Made by a program: the position numbers and the translations under genes. A stretch of DNA of 64,000 nt from Dyella_B humi (GTDB taxonomy: Bacteria; Pseudomonadota; Gammaproteobacteria; Xanthomonadales; Rhodanobacteraceae): contig NZ_JADIKI010000023.1 in the NCBI RefSeq assembly GCF_044904605.1, positions 2,046,001-2,110,000 on the forward strand, given 5' to 3'. The notes below the pieces were generated by a model. The model saw nothing but the letters and a program-made list of their open reading frames with translations, had not been told where the DNA came from and did not search any database. Shown piece by piece: positions 1-10,071 of the stretch (position 1 is its first letter; the number at the start of each line of letters is the position of its first letter).

Positions 1-76
1 AGTCGCCTTCGGCTCCTTCCGCAGCTTTCCCGCAAGATTTTCCCATTTTTAATTTAATTTTTTGAGGCAAAAAATT

Positions 77-1720
<1,644 letters not shown>

Positions 1721-1750
1721 ACGTCCATTTCCCGCTTGTCTGCAAGAATC

Positions 1751-1781
1751 GAAAGCCCCGCGCAAGCGGGGCTTTCTTTTT
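1751..1781 (+). terminator. Intrinsic terminator of groEL
   Basis: A perfect stem GAAAGCCCCGC / GCGGGGCTTTC with an AA-containing loop is followed by a run of T. It lies 30 bases after the groEL stop codon and has the form of a rho-independent terminator. Confidence 0.93.
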
Positions 1782-1972
1782 GCGCGCACATGGTGCGCGA
1801 TGCGGGTCGCTGTGTGCGACGCCAAACACGACGCATTGCCGAAAACGCGTATTACCTTCAAATTCTTCGGTTTCTTTTGCGAGGTTGATCACACTTTTTG
1901 GCGCTGAAAGGACTCATCGTAATTTTCACAATTCGTTTGCCAGCATCGACCAAACAGGGGGAGCTTGATTCG

Positions 1973-2740
1973 ATGATCGAGCTGGAAATCCAGATCCTTT
2001 CGGATCGCCGGGAAGGACTGCTCGTGGAACTTGGTCGCGTAGTGGTCGCCAGCGGATTCACGCTGTTGCGCCAGCGCGTGTATCAGGACAATCACGGCGC
2101 ATGGCTGGTCATGGTGGTGCGCGGTGAGCCGGAGCGGCAGCTCGGCCTGGAAGAAGTGCTTGCCACGCACAACCGCGTACTGAGTTTCGAAGCGACATTG
2201 CTGGCGCCGGGCACGGCGCAGGCAGTTACAGCATCGGCGCCACGTGTACCGAATGGCGCAGTGAATGGCGCAACAACGCCGCTGGCTCACGTCGGGCCCG
2301 ACGTGCAGAAAGTCGAAAGCGTGCTGCCGCAACTGGCGCGCGATTATCCGAAGGTTTTTCCCTGGCTGCTGGCGCTGGAGCACGAAGTGACGGCCGAGGC
2401 GCGCGAGGCCTCGCTGCTGCTCGCTGGTCGGCGGACGGGCATCTGGGTGTTCAAGCGCGATTTCGAAATGGGCGGCAAGCTGGGCTTGGCCGAAGCGATC
2501 AAGCGCATCGCCTCGCCCGCGCTGCGGGCACTGGTGACGGTCGACGTGCGCGATCGCCACATTCATATCCAGGACTGCCCGCTCTGTCCGCCAGGCGGTC
2601 ATTCCGGCTGCAAGTTCTTCAAAGGTTTTCTTGAAGGCATGTTGGGCGCATCGTCCGCGCCGCAGACGGTTTTCGTGCGCAACCTGCATTGCCGCAGCAG
2701 TCGCGGCATGGGCGATTGCATTCTCGAAGTATCGCATTGA
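1973..2740 (+). CDS. V4R-like (hydrocarbon/small-molecule-binding) domain protein
   Basis: A 255-residue soluble protein. Residues 1-75 look like a small alpha/beta ACT-like domain (MIELEIQILSDRR). An Ala/Pro-rich linker follows. From about residue 105 the sequence resembles the V4R (4-vinyl reductase / MeTr-like ligand-binding) fold, ending in a cysteine-rich part with C202, C205, C213, C240 and C249 (CPLCPPGGHSGCKFF, then GMGDCILEV). In known V4R proteins such cysteines bind metal or ligand. The start is the ATG preceded by GGGGGAG; a longer reading begins at 1898 but has no better ribosome site. The family assignment rests on motif resemblance only. The MHYT membrane protein follows in the same direction, so the pair may be a sensing unit. 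Confidence 0.6.
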   Translation: MIELEIQILSDRREGLLVELGRVVVASGFTLLRQRVYQDNHGAWLVMVVRGEPERQLGLEEVLATHNRVLSFEATLLAPGTAQAVTASAPRVPNGAVNGATTPLAHVGPDVQKVESVLPQLARDYPKVFPWLLALEHEVTAEAREASLLLAGRRTGIWVFKRDFEMGGKLGLAEAIKRIASPALRALVTVDVRDRHIHIQDCPLCPPGGHSGCKFFKGFLEGMLGASSAPQTVFVRNLHCRSSRGMGDCILEVSH

Positions 2741-2849
2741 TGCGGGCGTGGAGGGCGCGCGCATCCATGCTGGAAACGTGGTGAGTGACGTTGGCTCGTC
2801 TTGCCATCGCATCACCTGACGACATACGCAACCGGAGGAGGTGGAATCC

Positions 2850-3593
2850 ATGCCTGCGCATCAGCACTACAACATGATGCTGGTTTTGCTCTCGTACGTG
2901 ATATCGGTGCTCGGTTCGTTTACAGCGCTGCAATTGGCGGTAGTCATTCCCATCGCGAAGACGTCGCGCCAGCGCACCGCCGCCGTGCTGGCAGCGGGTG
3001 CCGCGATGGGTGTGGGTGCTATCTGGGCTATGCATTTCATCGCCATGCTGGCGTGCGACATGGGCATGCCGGTGAGTTACGACCCGCTGCTAACGGCGCT
3101 GTCCGCAATCATTGCCTTCGGCGCTTGTTCGCTGGGCCTGGCGATCGCCAGCAGCGGCGATTTCAGCTGGGCCAAGCTCGCCGCGGCCGGCGTGTGCATG
3201 GGCCTGGGTGTTACCGGCATGCATTACTTAGGTATGGCGGCGGTGATGATGGCGGCCTTCACAACTTACGATATGAATCTGGTGGCGACCTCGATGATCA
3301 TCGCGATCGTGGCGTCGATCGTCGCGCTGTGGCTGGCATTCAATCTACGTGGCCGCGTGCAGATGATTGGCAGTGCGCTGGTGATGGGACTGGCCGTATG
3401 CGGCATGCACTACACCGGCATGGCGGCTTTCAACATCGATGAAAACGGCGGCCAGGTTCCGGCCGGATTCGCCAGTGGCATGCGCGGCGAAAACCTCGGC
3501 ATGAGCATTTTCGTGGTGACCCTGCTGATACTGATCGCCGCGCTGCTGATCCATTACAAGCGCCAGCAGCGACGGGCGACGATCAGTATTTGA
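2850..3593 (+). CDS. MHYT-domain integral membrane sensor
   Basis: A 247-residue membrane protein with about seven hydrophobic segments and the three motifs that define the MHYT domain: MHFIAM at 61, MHYLGM at 124 and MHYTGM at 186. The MHYT domain is a predicted metal-binding (probably copper) sensor of diatomic gases or redox state in the cytoplasmic membrane. It is usually fused to GGDEF/EAL or kinase domains. Here no output domain is attached, so it must signal through a partner or act alone. A strong ribosome site (GGAGGAGG) sits eight bases before the chosen ATG. The in-frame GTG nine bases upstream overlaps that site and is less likely. Confidence 0.9.
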   Translation: MPAHQHYNMMLVLLSYVISVLGSFTALQLAVVIPIAKTSRQRTAAVLAAGAAMGVGAIWAMHFIAMLACDMGMPVSYDPLLTALSAIIAFGACSLGLAIASSGDFSWAKLAAAGVCMGLGVTGMHYLGMAAVMMAAFTTYDMNLVATSMIIAIVASIVALWLAFNLRGRVQMIGSALVMGLAVCGMHYTGMAAFNIDENGGQVPAGFASGMRGENLGMSIFVVTLLILIAALLIHYKRQQRRATISI

Positions 3594-3605
3594 TGAGGTA
3601 GGGAC

Positions 3606-3751
3606 TGGGGAACGGGGAGCAGGGAACGTGCGACGTATCGCGAGCGTGATGGTCGCGCAAATAGATGGTTCAAGCACGACAGACGGAGTTTACGGAGGCA
3701 AGCGGTTCCAAAAGCATGGCGCCCGTTCCCCGTTCCCCGTTCCCCGTTCTC
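3606..3751. repeat. Inverted pair of GTTCCCC-type repeats
   Basis: One arm (3607-3628) reads as tandem GGGGAAC/GGGAACG units. The other arm (3724-3751) reads GTTCCCC three times in tandem. The arms are in opposite orientation about 95 bases apart and fill the space between the MHYT gene and the convergent LTA-synthase-like gene, whose stop codon lies at the edge of the right arm. The structure suggests a paired REP or MITE-type element that may fold when transcribed. Confidence 0.6.
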
Positions 3752-5654
3752 AGCGATGCATACCCATCGCTGCGGATGCCGGAATGCCCTGCTCCTCATT
3801 GTCCTGCTTCGCCACGGCAGTGGTGGACGGCAGCAGGCTGGTGGGCAACAGCTTGTCCAGTTTGCCCTTCATGCGCAGCACGGAGACGCTAGCCATGTCC
3901 TTGTCGAACTGCTGCTGTTGCGCGTCGATCGCCGGCAGCGCTGCACCGGGTGCGCGAGTGAGCGCAGCCAGCGACGGCGCAAGCACCTGCGTCAGTGCGA
4001 AGTACGCATCGTCATGAATGCCAGCGCGCTCGAGCAGCAGCCCGGGCAGCATCCACGAAGCCATGTCGATGCGCTGCGGCTGGCCCGGATTGCGCGGATC
4101 AACCAGCAGCCAAGTGCCGGCTTGGGAGAGCATGTCCTGGCCATTCACGAAACCCGTCGCGCGGTACGCGCTGGTGAGGCCGGGCAGATGGTCGCCGTAG
4201 AACAGCAGCAGAGTGGGACGGCTGCGCTTGGCTAGCGATTCAGCCAGACGGCCCAGTTCCTCGTCCGCATGCTGCATGTGATAGAGGTAGTTCTGCACTT
4301 CCACCTTATCTTTGGCGTCGATGGCGGCCGGCACTGGAATGGCATCGCGTGCGGCGCGGTCGTTCGGCTCGACGTCATAGGGGCCGTGCGCTTCCAGGCT
4401 GATCGCGAACAGAAGCTGCGGCGGCCCCGCATCTTTCAGCTGCGCCATGATCTCGTCAGTCATTGCGCTGTCGGCCATGTACTTGCCATCCATCGGCGCG
4501 TTTGCCGGGAAGGCTGATTGCGACACGAAACGATCGAAGCCCAGCACCTTGAATGCGGTATTGCGATTCCAGAAAGTAGGATCGTTGCCGTGAATGGCCA
4601 CTGTTTCATAGCCGTGCGCGCGCAAGGTGCGCACCATGCTCGGCACCACTTTGTCGTTCAACTGCAGATAGGGGAACTGCATGTTGCCGAAGTAGCGCAG
4701 CGAGAGCCCGGTGAGCACTTCGAATTCGGTACGGATGGTGCCGCCGCCGTAGGTGGGTACATGCAACGGACCGCTCATACCTTCCGCGGCGAGACGGGTG
4801 AGGTTGGGCGTGAGATGGGTGTTCTCGTAGCCATGCACGATGCGCGGATCGAAAAATGATTCGCTCTGCACCACCACGATGTCGGGTAGCGCTGTGCCAG
4901 GATCGGCCGGCGTCTGCATGCGCGCGCGCACGGCATCGCCGGTGGTCTGCAGCAGATTGCTCACGGCGCCGGGATCGGCCTTCTGCTTGGTGCGCCGATC
5001 CTGCAGATGGAACATCACCAGTGAGCTGACCAGGCCGGAATGACTGGTCGTGGCCGCGGCCGACCACGGTTCCAGCCATAACTTCTGGCCGTTATAGAGA
5101 TTGCGCCAGCCGGGCATGCCCAGCAGCAGCGTGACCAGCGTGAGGCCGAGCAAGGTACCGGTCACAACGCGCTTGCCGCCGGTGCGCGGCACGAACAGCG
5201 GTGGTTCGTAACGCCACATCGCTATGACGACCGCGACACCGCCAAGCATGGCGAGATACGGCAAGAAGCTGTGTGGCAGATAACTGCCCAGCACGTGCAG
5301 GCCGCCCTTGTGCAGTTGTTCCACCATGCGGAAATCCGCCGGCAGCAGCGGCGTGCCGAGATTGGCCACCTTCAGCGCGTTCACGCCATACATCACTGCT
5401 TGCAGCAGATAGGCGAGGCCGAAAGAGAGCAACGTGCGGCGCGTCAGCACCAGCAACAGCAACGCCAGCATCAAGCCGGGCATGGCGTTGGCCAGCGGAA
5501 AGGAGGGTTGCGCAAGCAGTTGGGATGCCGCCACGCCATCGTTGCCATCCAGCAGCGCGGTCAACAGGACGAACGAAACCATCATCGCCAGCACCACGAT
5601 GGCCCGTACGGCGACTGATCGCTTTGAAAGCAAGCTGGAGGAAACGAAAGCCAT
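3750..5654 (-). CDS. LTA synthase-like membrane phosphoglycerol transferase (sulfatase fold)
   Basis: A 634-residue protein with about five membrane helices in residues 15-185 and a large periplasmic domain of the alkaline phosphatase/sulfatase superfamily. Visible metal-site elements are VVQSESFF (near 262), the TYGGGTIRTEFE segment (301-312), where LtaS-type enzymes carry their nucleophilic Thr, and FYGDHLPG in the C-terminal third. Gram-negative members of this family transfer phosphoglycerol from phosphatidylglycerol to periplasmic or envelope glycans (OpgB-like), so the substrate is not lipoteichoic acid. The gene is convergent with the MHYT gene and stands alone. The exact substrate cannot be read from sequence. 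Confidence 0.88.
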   Translation of the reverse strand: MAFVSSSLLSKRSVAVRAIVVLAMMVSFVLLTALLDGNDGVAASQLLAQPSFPLANAMPGLMLALLLLVLTRRTLLSFGLAYLLQAVMYGVNALKVANLGTPLLPADFRMVEQLHKGGLHVLGSYLPHSFLPYLAMLGGVAVVIAMWRYEPPLFVPRTGGKRVVTGTLLGLTLVTLLLGMPGWRNLYNGQKLWLEPWSAAATTSHSGLVSSLVMFHLQDRRTKQKADPGAVSNLLQTTGDAVRARMQTPADPGTALPDIVVVQSESFFDPRIVHGYENTHLTPNLTRLAAEGMSGPLHVPTYGGGTIRTEFEVLTGLSLRYFGNMQFPYLQLNDKVVPSMVRTLRAHGYETVAIHGNDPTFWNRNTAFKVLGFDRFVSQSAFPANAPMDGKYMADSAMTDEIMAQLKDAGPPQLLFAISLEAHGPYDVEPNDRAARDAIPVPAAIDAKDKVEVQNYLYHMQHADEELGRLAESLAKRSRPTLLLFYGDHLPGLTSAYRATGFVNGQDMLSQAGTWLLVDPRNPGQPQRIDMASWMLPGLLLERAGIHDDAYFALTQVLAPSLAALTRAPGAALPAIDAQQQQFDKDMASVSVLRMKGKLDKLLPTSLLPSTTAVAKQDNEEQGIPASAAMGMHR

Positions 5655-5782
5655 GCAGTCCGTGACCCATCATCTCGGGGGATGCGGACTGTAACGTGAC
5701 TGACATGAATCGGTTGTCACCCATCAGGCAGGGGTCAGGGCGGATTCATGGCTGTTTGTTTCGCGTTTACGGGAACTTAGCG

Positions 5783-5817
5783 AAAAAAAGCGGGCCGCCA
5801 TCGTGCCATGGCGGCCC
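5783..5817 (-). terminator. Intrinsic terminator of the peroxiredoxin gene
   Basis: On the minus strand a 10-bp perfect stem (GGGCCGCCAT / ATGGCGGCCC) is followed by GCTTTTTTTCG. It lies about 37 bases after the stop codon of the peroxiredoxin gene at 5854. Confidence 0.85.
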
Positions 5818-5853
5818 ATCCTGTGTGTCAACAACGACTTGGCCAGGATTGCT

Positions 5854-6495
5854 TCAGTGCTGCGTGTTGCTGAACCGCAATAGACGCAGATAGGGTTTGA
5901 CGGTCCGCCAGCCTTCCGGGAACAGCTGGCGCGCGTCGTCGTCCGACACCGAGGGCGCGATGATCACCTCGTCGCCCGGGCGCCAGTCCACCGGCGTGGT
6001 GAGCTTGCGGCCATCGGTGAGTTGCAGCGAATCGAGCACGCGCAGGATCTCATCTGTGTTGCGGCCGGCGCTCGGCGGATAGGTCAGGGTAAGGCGCACT
6101 TTTTTCTGCGGATCGATGATGAACACCGAGCGTACCGTTACTTTGGGATCGGCCTTGGGGTGATACATGCCGTAAAGCTTGGCGACTTCCAGATCCGGAT
6201 CGGCCAGGATCGGATAATTCACCGCAGCGCCGCCCACGTCTTCCACGTCCTTGATCCACGCCTTGTGGTCGTTCACCGGATCGACAGACAGGCCGAGCAG
6301 CTTGGTGCCGCGCTTGTCGAACTCCACCTTGCGGCGCGCGAAGGCGCCCAGCTCGGTGGTGCACACCGGCGTGAAATCTTTCGGATGGGAGAAGAACACC
6401 AGCCAATGGTTGCCGATGTAATCATGCAGATGGATCGGGCCTTCGGTGGAGTCGAGAGTGAAATCAGGGGCGATTTCGCCCAGTTGCAAGCTCAT
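5854..6495 (-). CDS. 1-Cys peroxiredoxin (Prx6/AhpC-TSA family)
   Basis: A cytoplasmic thiol peroxidase that reduces hydrogen peroxide and alkyl hydroperoxides. The 213-residue length and the long C-terminal region (RKLTTPVDWRPGDEV) are those of the Prx6 group. The peroxidatic Cys45 lies in SHPKDFTPVCTTELG, and no second conserved cysteine appears, hence the 1-Cys label. The start is the ATG giving MSLQLGEIAPDF, preceded by GGAGATC; longer readings add unrelated sequence. It begins 26 bases after the stop codon of cysG on the same strand, so both may share a transcript. That would link peroxide defence to sulfur assimilation. Confidence 0.93.
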   Translation of the reverse strand: MSLQLGEIAPDFTLDSTEGPIHLHDYIGNHWLVFFSHPKDFTPVCTTELGAFARRKVEFDKRGTKLLGLSVDPVNDHKAWIKDVEDVGGAAVNYPILADPDLEVAKLYGMYHPKADPKVTVRSVFIIDPQKKVRLTLTYPPSAGRNTDEILRVLDSLQLTDGRKLTTPVDWRPGDEVIIAPSVSDDDARQLFPEGWRTVKPYLRLLRFSNTQH

Positions 6496-6521
6496 GATGA
6501 TCTCCGTAGCAGTAGAGGCGG

Positions 6522-7961
6522 TCATGCCGCATCGGCCAAAGTGCGAAGATACGCCAAGTGTTGTGGCGGATCGCCGAGCAGTTCGCCGTACCAATGTGCG
6601 GCGTCTGCTTGCGCAGCCACTTCACCCAGGATGAGCAGCGCGGGCGCGCTGATCGCATGGCGTGTTGCGAGCGCCGGTAAGTCACCGAGCTTGCCGGTCA
6701 GTGTGCGCTGCTGTGGCAGCGTGCCGTTTTCGATCAACGCGAATGGCGTATCACCGCCGCGCCCATGCGCGATGAGTTCTTGCGTGAGTTCATCGAGCTG
6801 ACCTACGCCCATGTAGATCGCTAAGGTTTGCCGCTCGCGCGCCAGTTCCGACCAATCCAGCGTGTTCAAGGATTGTCCGCAGTGCGCGGTGACCAGTCGT
6901 ACGGATTGCGCATGATCGCGATGCGTGAGCGGTACGCCGCTGTACGCAGCGCAGGCGAGTGCGGCGGTGATGCCGGGCACCACTTCGTAGGAAACATTGT
7001 GCGCACGTAGGAATTCCAGCTCTTCGCCGCCACGGCCGAACACGAACGGATCGCCACCTTTCAGGCGCACCACGCGCTGCCCCGCGCGGGCATGTTCAAG
7101 CATCAAGGCATGGATCGACGCCTGCGGCGTATGCGTGCCGCCGCCGCGTTTGCCGACTGTGATGCGCAGTGCGTCGCGACGCGCGAGATCGAGAATCGGC
7201 TCGCTGATCAGCGCATCGTGCAGAATGACGTCCGCTTCGTTCAATGCGCGCAAGGCTCGCAAGGTAAGCAGTCCGGGATCGCCGGGGCCTGCGCCGACCA
7301 ACGCAATGGAGCCGGTTGCTTTCGGCACAGCGCGATCGGCAAGCGCCGCAACGAGCTGGCGTTCCGCATGCAGCGGTTGTGCCGCGCGCAGCAGTGCATG
7401 CACGGGACCGTCATGCAGCCAGTCATAAAAGCGGCGATGCTGCGTGTGATCCGTATGCCGTGCACGAATACGCGCGCGATAGCGCTGCGCAAGCTGCAGC
7501 AGCGAGCCGAGTGCGGGATCGAGCAGGCTTTCGATTCGCTCGCGCAGGCGTCGCACCAGCATCGGTGCCGCACCGTGGCTGGAGATGGCCACCAGCAACG
7601 GAGAGCGATCGATCAGCGCCGGCACCTGGAAGCTGGACAAGGCCGGATCATCCACCACGTTGACCAGCCGCTGCCTGACGTGTCCGTCGGCGGCAATGCG
7701 TGCATTGAGCGGACGCGAACGCGTGGCCGCGATCACTAGCCAAGTGCCGTCGAGCCAATCGGGCTGGTATGCACCTGATTTATAAATGATGCGTCCCTGC
7801 TGCACCCATTCGCGCAGTTCCGGCGCCAGCACCGGCGCACCCACCGTGACCTTGGCGCCGGCCTTGAGAAGCATGGCCGTTTTCCGGGCCGCCACGTCGC
7901 CACCGCCCACCACGAGTACGTGGCGATCGTTGAGATCGGCGAACAGCGGATAAAGCGGCAT
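6522..7961 (-). CDS. cysG: Siroheme synthase CysG (trifunctional)
   Basis: CysG makes siroheme from uroporphyrinogen III in three steps: SAM-dependent double methylation, NAD-dependent dehydrogenation and iron insertion. The 479 residues hold both modules. An N-terminal Rossmann domain (VLVVGGGDVAARK near 15) is the precorrin-2 dehydrogenase/ferrochelatase. From about residue 215 comes the methyltransferase (VGAGPGDPGLLTL, then VRLKGGDPFVFGRGGEE). Siroheme is the cofactor of the sulfite reductase encoded by cysI at 12603, so this gene belongs functionally to the sulfur island. It is divergent from cysB, and the shared 301-bp region carries two palindromes. Confidence 0.97.
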   Translation of the reverse strand: MPLYPLFADLNDRHVLVVGGGDVAARKTAMLLKAGAKVTVGAPVLAPELREWVQQGRIIYKSGAYQPDWLDGTWLVIAATRSRPLNARIAADGHVRQRLVNVVDDPALSSFQVPALIDRSPLLVAISSHGAAPMLVRRLRERIESLLDPALGSLLQLAQRYRARIRARHTDHTQHRRFYDWLHDGPVHALLRAAQPLHAERQLVAALADRAVPKATGSIALVGAGPGDPGLLTLRALRALNEADVILHDALISEPILDLARRDALRITVGKRGGGTHTPQASIHALMLEHARAGQRVVRLKGGDPFVFGRGGEELEFLRAHNVSYEVVPGITAALACAAYSGVPLTHRDHAQSVRLVTAHCGQSLNTLDWSELARERQTLAIYMGVGQLDELTQELIAHGRGGDTPFALIENGTLPQQRTLTGKLGDLPALATRHAISAPALLILGEVAAQADAAHWYGELLGDPPQHLAYLRTLADAA

Positions 7962-8044
7962 GGATCGAGTCCGGATTACACAGGTTGGTTGATGACGCTA
8001 ACGCCGCCGTATGCCTGAATGGAAATGGCCGCTGGGACGGAAGA

Positions 8045-8061
8045 TATGCCGACACGGCATA
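8045..8061. promoter_or_regulatory. Palindrome TATGCCG-N3-CGGCATA, candidate LysR-type (CysB) operator
   Basis: A perfect 7-bp inverted repeat with a 3-bp spacer. It contains T-N11-A (TGCCGACACGGCA), the core shape of LysR-family binding sites. It lies between cysG and cysB, where CysB or another LysR regulator would act. Binding by CysB is inference. Confidence 0.45.
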
Positions 8062-8088
8062 GGCTTGGCCATCACGCGGAATGGATTT

Positions 8089-8108
8089 TTAGATGTATAG
8101 ACGTCCAA
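8089..8108. promoter_or_regulatory. MetJ-box-like palindrome upstream of cysB/cysG
   Basis: TTAGATGTATAGACGTCCAA is an imperfect 20-bp palindrome that can be read as two tandem 8-mers, AGATGTAT and AGACGTCC. The MetJ box consensus known from enterobacteria is AGACGTCT in tandem. Nearly the same sequence occurs next to cysJ at 16167, which argues for a common regulator of the sulfur genes. The regulator itself is not encoded in this window. Confidence 0.5.
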
Positions 8109-8262
8109 ATAACGCTGTGTTAAGGTCCGATGACGACCGGTGATGGGTCGGCATGCGTGGGGAGATTGTGATGAAACGCTGTTCAGGGTGGCTCGTGAGC
8201 TGTATGCGCTTTGCCATGCGCCGAGCACACCCCCATATGCGATTCATCCCGGAGCCGATCTC

Positions 8263-9270
8263 ATGACCCTCACGCAACTGCGCTACATCGTCGCCATCGC
8301 CGACGCTGGTCTCAACATCACCCTCGCTGCCGACAACGTTCACGCCACCCAGTCCGGCATCAGCAAGCAACTCAAACAGCTCGAAGGCGAGCTGGGGTTC
8401 CAGGTTTTCACCCGCCGCGGCAAGAGCCTGGACGCCATCACGCCCGCCGGCGCGCAGGTACTGGAACGGGCGCGCACCATCCTGCACGAGGCGCGCAACA
8501 TCCGCGCGCTGGCCGCCAATCTGCGCGAAGAGGCGCAGGGCGAGCTTTCCGTGGCCACCACGCATACGCAGGCGCGCTTCGTGTTGCCGGAAGCCATCGC
8601 TCGGCTGAAGCAGCATTACCCCGAGCTTGGCGTGCACATTCGTCCGCAGGGCGAGGGCCGCATCATCAGCCTGTTCGAGAGCGGCGAAGTGGATCTGGTG
8701 ATCGTCAGCACCAGCGGGCAGGCGCCGGAGGGCGGCATCGCCGTGCCGCTGTTCCGCTGGTACCGTCGCGCAGTGGTGCCGCATGGCCATCCGCTGGCCA
8801 AGCTGGGGCGTCCGCTGCGCATCGAGGATCTGGCGGAACATCCGCTGGTGAGCTACGAATCCTCGCTGCAACCCGAATCCTCGCTGCGGCGTGTCTTCGC
8901 CGCGGCGGAACTCACCCCGCGCATCGCCTGCACCTCGGTCGATGCGGACCTCATCAAGACCTACGTCCTCGCCGGTCTCGGCGTGGGCATTCTGGCCGAG
9001 ATGGCTATCACCCCGGCGGATGCGCGCGAGCTGGTTACGCTCGACATCGACACCTTGCTGCCGGTCTGCACCAGTTGGATGGTGCTGCGCCGGGATCACG
9101 TGCTGCGCAGCTACGTGGCGCAGCTCGCGCGGCTGGTGGCGCCGCAGATCGACGAGGCGGAACTGCGCCGCGTGGTAGCCGGGCACGCCGAGCCGAACTG
9201 GCCCGCGCCGCCGCTGTGGAGCGAGCTGCAGCAGCGTGGTGTTCGTCGCAGCACGCCTCGCGCGGCCTGA
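8263..9270 (+). CDS. cysB: LysR-family regulator CysB/Cbl-type
   Basis: A 335-residue LysR-type regulator with the N-terminal winged helix (MTLTQLRYIVAIADAGLNIT, then ATQSGISKQLKQLEGELGFQVF) and a full effector domain. The sequence TLTQLRYI..I.D.GLNIT..A....TQ.G.SKQ...LE.ELG..VF is characteristic of CysB and Cbl, which sense N-acetylserine or O-acetylserine and activate sulfate assimilation. Its place inside the cys island supports the name. The start is the ATG after GGAGCCGATCTC. The last 35 residues, rich in Trp, Pro and Arg, extend beyond the typical E. coli protein. Target sites are unproven. Confidence 0.92.
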   Translation: MTLTQLRYIVAIADAGLNITLAADNVHATQSGISKQLKQLEGELGFQVFTRRGKSLDAITPAGAQVLERARTILHEARNIRALAANLREEAQGELSVATTHTQARFVLPEAIARLKQHYPELGVHIRPQGEGRIISLFESGEVDLVIVSTSGQAPEGGIAVPLFRWYRRAVVPHGHPLAKLGRPLRIEDLAEHPLVSYESSLQPESSLRRVFAAAELTPRIACTSVDADLIKTYVLAGLGVGILAEMAITPADARELVTLDIDTLLPVCTSWMVLRRDHVLRSYVAQLARLVAPQIDEAELRRVVAGHAEPNWPAPPLWSELQQRGVRRSTPRAA

Positions 9271-9294
9271 GTCCTCGTTCGGAAGTCCCTAAAG

Positions 9295-9325
9295 GCCCTC
9301 TCGCCCAAGCTGGCGAGCGCCTTTA
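9295..9325 (+). terminator. Possible terminator or folded element after cysB
   Basis: An imperfect hairpin pairs AAAGG and CTCGCC with GGCGAG and CCTTT shortly after the cysB stop codon. The T tract is short, so it may be a weak terminator or just a palindromic repeat. Confidence 0.35.
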
Positions 9326-9484
9326 CGCCTGGACTCAATCGGACATCCCTACAGGGCAAAACCTTAAGGCGCATTTCATACCGACGTGACAGGATGGAAC
9401 GCACGCTTACCCAGGCGCACCCTACAAGTTTCGGGAATGACGCAGTGGGGTAGCTTCACCCATTGGCTTACAAGGAGAATTCGT

Positions 9485-10009
9485 ATGACGCAGGGCGCCT
9501 CTCAGTTTTCGTTCGGCAAGCGCGCACGCCAGGCTCTCATTCTGTCGTTGGCATTGGCTGGCGCGAGCGTGGCATCGGCGCAGCAAGCTCCCGCCGGGCT
9601 GGACAAGGCCATGACGGCGGCGGCCAAGTGGGTCGGGCAGGCCGACGCCAACCAGGCGGATGCCATGTGGAAGGCCAGCAGCTCAACCATGCAGAAAAAC
9701 GTGAGCCAGGCCGATTGGGGCAAATACATCGCCACGCTTCGCTCGCAGCTTGGCGCCAGTCAGGGCCGATCCTGGGTAGGCGTGAGCAAGGTGGACAACC
9801 CGCAGGGTTTGCCGTCGGGTGAATACCTCAACGTGATCTATGCCACCAAGTACGCCAACGGCATGACCGTGGAAACGGTCTCGATGGCCAAGGATTCCTC
9901 GAACTGGCAGCCAGTGGGCTACATCGTTCGCAAGCAGCAGCCTCAGGCAAGCGCCGCGCCGAACAACGTGGCACCCAAACCTGCTGCGGCTGACCCCGGC
10001 AAGAAATAA
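9485..10009 (+). CDS. Exported DUF4019-family protein
   Basis: A 174-residue protein with an N-terminal signal peptide (RRQ-type start, hydrophobic core LILSLALAGASV, likely cut after ASA at about residue 33). The mature part (WVGQADANQADAMWKASS... YIATLRSQLGASQGRSWVGV) matches the general shape of DUF4019, a periplasmic domain of unknown function. The C-terminus is Pro/Ala rich. The start is the ATG after AAGGAGAATTCGT; upstream in-frame readings lack a signal peptide. It lies between cysB and the sulfate activation genes, but nothing in it points to sulfur metabolism. Confidence 0.8.
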   Translation: MTQGASQFSFGKRARQALILSLALAGASVASAQQAPAGLDKAMTAAAKWVGQADANQADAMWKASSSTMQKNVSQADWGKYIATLRSQLGASQGRSWVGVSKVDNPQGLPSGEYLNVIYATKYANGMTVETVSMAKDSSNWQPVGYIVRKQQPQASAAPNNVAPKPAAADPGKK

Positions 10010-10030
10010 ATCGGCAACGTACTCGGATGC

Positions 10031-10066
10031 ACGCCTCTCCTGCATGGGCGGGAGAGGCGTTTTTTA
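10031..10066 (+). terminator. Intrinsic terminator after the DUF4019 gene
   Basis: A 10-bp perfect stem (ACGCCTCTCC / GGAGAGGCGT) with a 10-base loop and a following T run lies 21 bases after the stop codon. It also ends next to the convergent sat-cysC gene. Confidence 0.9.
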
Positions 10067-10071
10067 TGCGC

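Larger units (their letters stand above)
7962..8262. other. cysG-cysB divergent control region
   Basis: This 301-bp stretch holds no gene. It contains a LysR-type palindrome (8045-8061) and a MetJ-box-like palindrome (8089-8108), described separately. A ribosome site (GGAG) for cysB lies near its right end. Divergent promoters for cysG and cysB are expected here, but I could not place convincing -35/-10 elements. Confidence 0.6.

Noticed and set aside
1..76. Search for the end of groES or a heat-shock promoter before groEL
   Set aside because: Only a short intergenic stretch is visible; no groES codons and no convincing promoter or CIRCE-type inverted repeat can be shown.
8211..9389. A 392-residue frame overlapping cysB on the same strand
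   Set aside because: Arg/Ala/Gly-rich product of a shifted frame; cysB in the other frame has full LysR domains.
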